From: an uncultured Clostridia bacterium | GTDB lineage: Bacteria > Bacillota > Clostridia > Oscillospirales > Acutalibacteraceae | Direction of reading: 5' to 3' | Assembly: GCA_937884995.1 (NCBI GenBank) | Contig: CAKZZL010000029.1 | Location: 26,742-90,741, forward strand | Length of the DNA stretch: 64,000 nucleotides | Shown: positions 59,526 through 64,000 of the stretch, in pieces | Numbering within the stretch: the stretch's first letter is position 1 | How the letters are laid out: every line of letters starts with the position of its first letter | Position numbers and translations under genes: made by a program | Notes under the pieces: generated by a model | Database searches by the model: none | Seen by the model: only the letters and a program-made list of their open reading frames with translations | Told to the model about the DNA's origin: nothing

Positions 59526-60320
59526 ATGAAATATTTTGGCGGTTGCGATGTAGGTTCTACCTACACTAAGTGCGTTATAGTTGACGAAGATGGAAAAATG
59601 GTTGCTGATGTTACAAACAGAAGCAAAATCAATCCTGTCCAGTCCGCAGAGATTGCGCTGAAGGAAGCAGTAGATCAGGTAAAAGATCTTAAATCTGCAA
59701 AGGATCTCTCCTATCTTGTAGGAACAGGATACGGAAGAAACAAAGTGCCTTTTGCAGATGAAAATATCAGTGAGATTTCCTGCCATGCTATGGGTGTCCA
59801 TGTTACAAATCCGAACGTTAAGGCAATAATCGATATAGGCGGACAGGATGTAAAGGGTATAGCCATAGATACAGACGGTACAGTTAAGAATTTTGCAATG
59901 AATGATAAGTGTGCAGCAGGAACAGGACGTTTCTATGAAGCCATGGCAAATGCATTTGAGATGACATTGCCGGAGTTTTCAAAACTTTCACTTACTGCAA
60001 AAAACACAATCCCGATTACTGCCCAATGCACGGTTTTTGCTGAGTCTGAGGTTATATCTCTTGTCGGTGAAGGAAAACCGATGGATGAAATTGCAGCAGG
60101 AATTCAGCTTGCAGTCGCAAAACGTTGCTTTGTAATGGCGAAAAAGGCCGGAGCAACAGACAGCATTACACTTACAGGCGGATGTGCTAAAAATGACGGA
60201 CTGAAGCAGGCAATTGAAAAAGTATTGAAAATCAAAGTTGTTGAACTTAAAACAGATCCTCAGCTTATGGGTGCTCTCGGAGCAGCAGAATATGCAAGAC
60301 AAAAGGGTATGGCAAAATAG
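59526..60320 (+). CDS. ATP-dependent activase of the dehydratase system (HgdC/BadF-like)
   Basis: 264 residues of the ASKHA fold: GCDVGSTYTKCVIVDEDG (phosphate-1), IDIGGQDVKGIAID (phosphate-2), ITLTGGCAKNDGL (adenosine). C129 (MNDKCAAGTGRF) and C168 (AQCTVFAESEVISL) are the two cysteines that, in a homodimer, hold one bridging [4Fe-4S] cluster. ATP hydrolysis drives electron transfer into the partner enzyme. GAGGAGAATATCTT precedes the ATG. It lies between the two dehydratase-like subunits and the nickel genes. Confidence 0.93.
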   Translation: MKYFGGCDVGSTYTKCVIVDEDGKMVADVTNRSKINPVQSAEIALKEAVDQVKDLKSAKDLSYLVGTGYGRNKVPFADENISEISCHAMGVHVTNPNVKAIIDIGGQDVKGIAIDTDGTVKNFAMNDKCAAGTGRFYEAMANAFEMTLPEFSKLSLTAKNTIPITAQCTVFAESEVISLVGEGKPMDEIAAGIQLAVAKRCFVMAKKAGATDSITLTGGCAKNDGLKQAIEKVLKIKVVELKTDPQLMGALGAAEYARQKGMAK

Positions 60321-60333
60321 GGAGAAATAAAAA

Positions 60334-60498
60334 ATGGCAATAGTTAAATTTTTACTAAGAACAATTGCAGCAGTTTTCGCTTTCGTTGCAATTACATTCC
60401 CGATTTACTATTTTAACGGTGACATGAAACTTGTCAGGAAGATATATGACAAACTTCAGCCACATTATGACAGTCTGCAAAAGGACAGAAAGCTTTAA
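60334..60498 (+). CDS. 54-residue single-span membrane protein
   Basis: Starts at ATG 60334 behind GGGAGAAATAAAAA: MAIVKFLLRTIAAVFAFVAI and TFPIYYFNGDMKLVRKIYDK. Residues about 5-26 form one membrane helix; the rest is a basic amphipathic cytoplasmic or outside tail. It sits 13 bp after the activase and 4 bp before the CooT-like gene, so it belongs to the operon. No family is recognised. It could anchor one of the soluble partners to the membrane. Confidence 0.65.
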   Translation: MAIVKFLLRTIAAVFAFVAITFPIYYFNGDMKLVRKIYDKLQPHYDSLQKDRKL

Positions 60499-60502
60499 TA
60501 AT

Positions 60503-60691
60503 ATGTGTTTATCAACAGTATATACAAATGAAATATCCGATGATAAAGTCATAATGAAAAATGTTATGACTGTCGAGTGCTGTGATGGGCAGGTTACATT
60601 GACAGATTTAATGGGCCGTAAACTTACAATTGACGGCAGCCTTCTCAAAGCAGAACTTACAGACGGTTATGTTATCTTAAAAACGGAGTAA
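60503..60691 (+). CDS. cooT: CooT-family nickel-binding protein
   Basis: 62 residues, beginning MCLSTVYTNEISDDKVIMKN and ending TDLMGRKLTIDGSLLKAELT DGYVILKTE-like strands. CooT proteins are small beta-barrel dimers starting Met-Cys, in which Cys2 takes part in Ni(II) binding, and support maturation of CO dehydrogenase (established for Rhodospirillum rubrum). Cys2 is present here. Position: 4 bp after the small membrane protein and 5 bp before the CooC-like gene. Confidence 0.78.
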   Translation: MCLSTVYTNEISDDKVIMKNVMTVECCDGQVTLTDLMGRKLTIDGSLLKAELTDGYVILKTE

Positions 60692-60696
60692 AATCA

Positions 60697-61464
60697 ATGG
60701 CAGCAAACAAACCGGCAATAATTGCACTTGCAGGTAAAGGCGGAGTAGGGAAAACATCCCTGTCTGCCTTGTTTGTGCGTATTCTTTCGGAAACTTATAC
60801 GGACAAAAAAATATTGGCGATTGATGCAGACCCGGCTATAGGTCTTTCAACGGCGCTGGGGATTGAAATTTTCTCCACGGTCGATGATATACGCAAATCC
60901 TTTATTTCCACTGTGGAAGAAGAAAATACCAAGGCAGCAGTGGAACTGCTTGGAGAAGCAAAGTTCCAGATGCTGGATGCCCTCATTGAAAAAGATAATA
61001 TATCATTTCTTGCAATCGGCAGACCTGAAACGGCCGGCTGCTATTGTAAGGTAAATGCTTACTTGAAAGAAATTATATCAATGTTTTCCGACAATTATGA
61101 TTATGTGGTTATAGACGGAGAAGCGGGAATCGAGCAAGTGAACAGAAGAGTAATGGAAAAAGTTACAGATCTTGTGCTTGTATCTGATTGCAGTAAAAAA
61201 GGTATTCAGGTTATACAGACAATACATAAGGTTGCAAAAGACCTTGTCATGTTTGATAGAGCAGCAGCCGTTATTAACCGAGTGCCGGAAAATCTGTCTT
61301 TTGATAATCCGGATTTGAATGACCTCCCCGTTATATCCCTGATATCAGATGATAAAGACATGCTCATGACTGATATTAACGGAGATAACATATTCGGTCT
61401 CAAAAGAGAGTCGGCAATCTATAAGGGAGCAAGAGAAGCTCTTAAAAATCTCGAAATGATATGA
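60697..61464 (+). CDS. cooC: CooC-like nickel-insertion ATPase
   Basis: 255 residues, MinD/SIMIBI-class NTPase. Deviant Walker A GKGGVGKTS (13-21), Walker A' AIDADPAIGLSTALG, the CxC motif GCYCKVN (C115, C117) that binds Ni(II) or Zn(II) at the dimer interface in CooC, and VVIDGEAGIEQVNRRV. CooC uses ATP to load nickel into the C-cluster of CODH or related sites. No CODH gene is in the window, so the client here is probably a protein of this operon. Its stop overlaps the next start by 4 bp. Confidence 0.87.
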   Translation: MAANKPAIIALAGKGGVGKTSLSALFVRILSETYTDKKILAIDADPAIGLSTALGIEIFSTVDDIRKSFISTVEEENTKAAVELLGEAKFQMLDALIEKDNISFLAIGRPETAGCYCKVNAYLKEIISMFSDNYDYVVIDGEAGIEQVNRRVMEKVTDLVLVSDCSKKGIQVIQTIHKVAKDLVMFDRAAAVINRVPENLSFDNPDLNDLPVISLISDDKDMLMTDINGDNIFGLKRESAIYKGAREALKNLEMI

Positions 61465-62177
61465 AAATATATGATGAATGCTTTTTAGGGATAGACAAAA
61501 TCCTGGAAGAATATGACCCCCAAAAACTTGATATAGACCGGAAAGAAAAATGGAAGGATATGGGAAAAAATCAAATTATCTTCCAAAATGATATGGCTTA
61601 TGAGCTGGGAAAAGGAACCCTTCCTGGCGTCAGCAGTATCGCAATTACAGACAGTGCAAAGTTTGTTCCTGAAGATGAGGTCCTTCTCATAGGTAATGAC
61701 TTGCCGGATATAAATGGGGATATGCCCTTTGCCAGGATTGCACTCATCAGGGTTAATGAAGAAGAAATGGGCAGCGGCGATGATCTGTATAAGGCAATAA
61801 GAAAAATTGAATTTGCAAGATATCACATACAGCCTGAAGGATATATGATGCGAATATCCGCATTTACACATCGTGAAGGAGTCAGAATAAGCAAAAAATC
61901 GCTTTCAAAGGGACTGGATTTTGCGAAAGTAGGCAGACTCTTTATAGATGAATACAAAAAATGCACACAGGTAAAGGCAGTCAAAATTCTTTTTGTGACC
62001 GATCCGACTTTTCCATATGAGAAATTACAGAGCATTATGGAAAAATCAGAACAAATAACAGCGGCGTTGGATCACATTATGAAGGATATAAAGATGGACT
62101 GCGACAGTTGTAATTTAAAGACCGTATGCGAAGAGGTTGAAGCATTGCGCAAGAAAGATTTCAAAAAAGACAAATAA
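61461..62177 (+). CDS. Truncated acetyl-CoA synthase (AcsB/CdhC)-like protein
   Basis: 238 residues. From about residue 38 it follows the middle (A2) domain of acetyl-CoA synthase: MAYELGKGTLPGVSSI, EVLLIGNDLPDINGDM, EFARYHIQPEGYMMRISAFT, SLSKGLDFAKVGRLFIDEYK and ILFVTDPTFPYEKL. It ends with DCDSCNLKTVCEE, i.e. C214-x2-C217-x5-C223, which recalls the start of the nickel A-cluster domain (CxxC...VC), but the rest of that domain, including further cysteines and the CGC motif, is absent. It may be a scaffold or Ni-site protein rather than an ACS enzyme. Last gene of the operon. Alignment is from memory. Confidence 0.7.
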   Translation: MKIYDECFLGIDKILEEYDPQKLDIDRKEKWKDMGKNQIIFQNDMAYELGKGTLPGVSSIAITDSAKFVPEDEVLLIGNDLPDINGDMPFARIALIRVNEEEMGSGDDLYKAIRKIEFARYHIQPEGYMMRISAFTHREGVRISKKSLSKGLDFAKVGRLFIDEYKKCTQVKAVKILFVTDPTFPYEKLQSIMEKSEQITAALDHIMKDIKMDCDSCNLKTVCEEVEALRKKDFKKDK

Positions 62178-62198
62178 AAATTATACTCTAAAAAAGAG

Positions 62199-62248
62199 AA
62201 GGGGCGTGAACCTCAGTAGGTGCATTCTACTGTTTTTCATAGCCCCTT
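62199..62248 (+). terminator. Hairpin after the nickel/dehydratase operon
   Basis: AAGGGGC (62199-62205) pairs with GCCCCTT (62242-62248); inside, CAGTAG pairs with CTACTG. Only a weak T-run (TTAGTTGG) follows. Likely the operon end or an RNA-stabilising fold. Confidence 0.5.
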
Positions 62249-62418
62249 AGTTGGTATGAGAGTGGGTTACCCTTTTCTGATATCGCATAGTTTTTCAACA
62301 ACTTTGCGATTTTAAGGTTAGCGGGCTTCGATTCACAGGGCAGTTATCACTAATTTCGGAAGGCATATTTTCGTCTATAAAGTTCAGACAGATACTGTAA
62401 AGTTTTATGGAATTTTTG
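62249..62418. other. Gene-free stretch upstream of the methyltransferase leader
   Basis: No frame with a start and ribosome site and no clear fold was seen. Confidence 0.4.
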
Positions 62419-62472
62419 TTGACAAAACTGAATAAAAATGTTACTTTATATTAAAGTTAGCACTCGCTAACT
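62419..62472 (+). promoter_or_regulatory. Promoter and inverted repeat upstream of the methyltransferase
   Basis: TTGACA (62419-62424), 17 bp, TACTTT (62442-62447). Near the expected start point lies AGTTAGC (62455-62461), ACTC, GCTAACT (62466-62472), a perfect 7-bp inverted repeat that could be an operator or a 5' RNA hairpin. Confidence 0.5.
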
Positions 62473-62483
62473 CATAGAAACAA

Positions 62484-62505
62484 AAAAGGGGCGGTTACCC
62501 CTTTT
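62484..62505 (+). terminator. Terminator-like hairpin in the methyltransferase leader
   Basis: AAAAGGGG (62484-62491), CGGTTA, CCCCTTTT (62498-62505). It lies between the promoter at 62419 and the coding region, so it either attenuates the methyltransferase gene or ends a short RNA of about 55 nt. Confidence 0.6.
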
Positions 62506-62600
62506 AATGTTGACTGCTCTCAGACTCTGGCTAAATAGGGATGACTGCCTTAAGACAAAGCATTGAGCAGTTGATGGTTGAGGCGTAAGGAGATAAAAAT

Positions 62601-63221
62601 ATGGCTTTTATAAAAAAGTTTTTTAACAACACAAGAAAGCCCGAGGGAATGCTCGGTAAAATAATGGTAAACGGTATGAACGGAAACAGCCACGGCGCGC
62701 TTGCCGAATGGGGCTTTGACTTTTTAGATACCGACACTTCCTTTGTTGCGCTTGACTGCGGATGCGGAGGCGGAGCAAATGTCAAAAGACTGCTTGAAAG
62801 ATGCGACAAGGCATACGGAATTGATTATTCTCCCGTAAGTGTTGAAAAGTCAAAACAGGTTAATGCAGAAACGATAAAAAACGGCAGATGTGAAATTCAA
62901 CAATGCGATGTGTGCTACCTTCCGTTTGAAAATGAAAGCTTTGATATAGTAACAGCCTTTGAAACTATATATTTCTGGCAGGAAATCGACAAGGCGTTTG
63001 CAGAGGTTTACAGGGTGCTAAAAAAAGGCGGAACATTTGCGATAACAAATGAGTCCACAGGTACGGACAAAACGTCGGTAAAGTTCTCACAGATTATTGA
63101 TGGTATGAATCTCTATACAGGTGAACGATTAAAGGAATTGCTTGAAAACGCAGGCTTCGGGAAAGTTGAAATCCACACTCACTCTCAAAAACCATGGATA
63201 AATGTAGTTGCAAGGAAGTAA
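62601..63221 (+). CDS. Class I SAM-dependent methyltransferase
   Basis: 206 residues. SAM-binding motif ALDCGCGGGANVKRLL (about 50-65), acidic loop YGIDYSPVSVEKSK, and VYRVLKKGGTFAITNES after strand 5 (UbiE/Methyltransf_11 type). The substrate cannot be inferred; similar stand-alone enzymes in Clostridia methylate small molecules. AAGGAGATAAAAAT is the ribosome site. It has its own structured leader. Confidence 0.9.
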   Translation: MAFIKKFFNNTRKPEGMLGKIMVNGMNGNSHGALAEWGFDFLDTDTSFVALDCGCGGGANVKRLLERCDKAYGIDYSPVSVEKSKQVNAETIKNGRCEIQQCDVCYLPFENESFDIVTAFETIYFWQEIDKAFAEVYRVLKKGGTFAITNESTGTDKTSVKFSQIIDGMNLYTGERLKELLENAGFGKVEIHTHSQKPWINVVARK

Positions 63222-63516
63222 CAGAAAAAGAGTAAAAAAGAGAAAAATGACTTTACAAGATGATCGGAGAAATACAAAGATTTGTGTAGAAAGGCAGAAA
63301 ATGTATTTCTTGCTTATAGGAATCAAATAGCATAAGAATGTGTGAAAGATGCTCGATATAATCTAAAAAATATCACATCAGCAAAGCAAATTGTACACTT
63401 TGTTGCAGCTCATGTGCACTTTTCGTACCGAAACAGACAAGGTTTGACATAGGATGAAATGTGTGCGGATTTAAGTAACCGGGCAGGAATACAACTGAAT
63501 ACTACTAAATACGATA
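63222..63516. other. Gene-free, apparently decayed stretch
   Basis: Short blocked frames only. AT-rich with no ribosome site or RNA fold that could be supported. Confidence 0.4.
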
Positions 63517-63554
63517 AAAAAGCAGGACTGAAATGACTTTCAATCCTGCTTTTT
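63517..63554 (+). terminator. Intrinsic terminator
   Basis: AAAAAGCAGGA (63517-63527) pairs with TCCTGCTTTTT (63544-63554), 11 bp with a built-in T-run. The nearest upstream gene is the methyltransferase 300 bp away; a lost gene may have stood between. Confidence 0.75.
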
Positions 63555-63726
63555 GGTGCGAGACTGGGGTATTATCATACTATCTCACTTAGTGTTTACG
63601 GCGTTTGTGATAAAAATGGTTGATCAGCGATTGTGCTTGGGAGTCCTTTGAGATTTTTGAATAATGGTATTAATTAATATGTTTCATTACTTTTGAGAAT
63701 ATTCAGCCAATATTGATATATTGTCA

Positions 63727-63936
63727 ATGGAAAATTATTACGTGATGAAAGGCATTTTGCAATTCATCACGTTGGTACTTACATATTCACCGCCAAACCA
63801 ACCTGATTCAGATAACTGTCTACCTGTTCAATACTTATGGATTGAGCAGGCTGCGCAGCTCCAAAAAGAAATAGAAAAGGAAGCGCACCGTCAGTTAAGA
63901 GAGGAAAAGAAGGCTGACTACAAGCAGAGAATGTGA
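63727..63936 (+). CDS. Hypothetical ORF, probably a remnant
   Basis: Frame from ATG 63727 (MENYYVMKGILQFITLVLTY) to TGA 63936. The second half (QYLWIEQAAQLQKEIEKEAH, QLREEKKADYKQRM) is a charged helix as in the tails of mobile-element proteins; the first half looks unrelated. No ribosome site and no family recognised. Likely a broken gene fragment. Confidence 0.3.
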   Translation: MENYYVMKGILQFITLVLTYSPPNQPDSDNCLPVQYLWIEQAAQLQKEIEKEAHRQLREEKKADYKQRM

Positions 63937-64000
63937 AAAACATTACCTGCCGTTATTTTTTAGTTGAATTTCGGTAAAAAGCTTCCGTGAGCTTCAATTA

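Noticed and set aside
62455..62472. CIRCE heat-shock element (starts TTAGCACTC)
   Set aside because: The CIRCE partner GAGTGCTAA after a 9-bp spacer is missing; the sequence is a different, shorter inverted repeat.

Overview
The window looks like the chromosome of a low-GC, Gram-positive obligate anaerobe of the Clostridia/Eubacteriales. The signs are AT-rich sigma-A promoters (TTGACA-17-TATAAT type), strong AGGAGG ribosome sites, frequent GTG/TTG starts, a Gram-positive envelope gene set (M23/LysM/G5 endopeptidase, BY-kinase, surface protein with C-terminal anchor), TnpV-type remnants, a 2-hydroxyacyl-CoA dehydratase-type system and Rnf-like membrane subunits. No rRNA, tRNA or CRISPR array was seen. 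The species cannot be named from the sequence.

Layout. 1-530: decayed accessory DNA (tail of an AAA+ ATPase, cell-wall hydrolase remnant). 601-7148: a six-gene aromatic amino acid operon pheA-aroB-aroC-aroA-tyrA-aroF, preceded by a Tyr/Phe-rich leader peptide and a transcription terminator, i.e. an apparent ribosome-dependent attenuator. 7205-13483 (minus): GH35 beta-galactosidase, MATE exporter with a structured leader, mnmA with its cysteine desulfurase, two small ORFs. 13621-21237 (plus): CapD-like sugar epimerase/dehydratase, rpe, an Rnf-like D-E-A trio that has lost most redox ligands, a DUF4015-type glycosidase-like protein, efp and an acidic zinc-ribbon protein. 21276-23167 (minus): dusB and a VanY-like protein lacking one zinc ligand. 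23314-34249 (plus): M28 peptidase, lipoprotein, M23 endopeptidase, then an HprK-like kinase/PqqD/ABC exporter cassette with no precursor peptide, a Wzz/BY-kinase fusion, NfeD, SPFH protein and an RluA pseudouridine synthase.

34369-40000 is patchy accessory DNA: a TnpV fragment, an AAA+ ATPase with an inverted repeat in front, a gene broken by a stop codon, a GPH sugar transporter with a phosphoesterase and a DUF218 protein, and a broken PadR/HAAS regulator pair. 40292-48901 is housekeeping: Ca2+/cation antiporter, ANTAR regulator and glnA divergent from gdhA (both with structured leaders), pyrG, guaA. Just after guaA lies an island-like stretch (48959-52544): an AAA+ ATPase flanked by near-identical 20-bp repeats, and an HTH-HipA kinase fusion under a 28-bp palindromic operator.

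54638-56295 encodes a surface beta-helix protein behind a coupled 19-residue leader ORF. 56433-62177 is the most unusual part: a tightly packed eight-gene operon joining two 2-hydroxyacyl-CoA dehydratase-like subunits and their ATP-dependent activase to nickel-handling genes of the CODH/ACS world (CooT-like, CooC-like, a truncated acetyl-CoA synthase-like protein), a His-containing small protein and a 54-residue membrane protein, all behind a 25-bp perfect dyad. No CODH or complete ACS is in the window, so this may be an undescribed nickel-dependent, ATP-driven low-potential reductase system. The window ends with a SAM methyltransferase and apparently decayed sequence.
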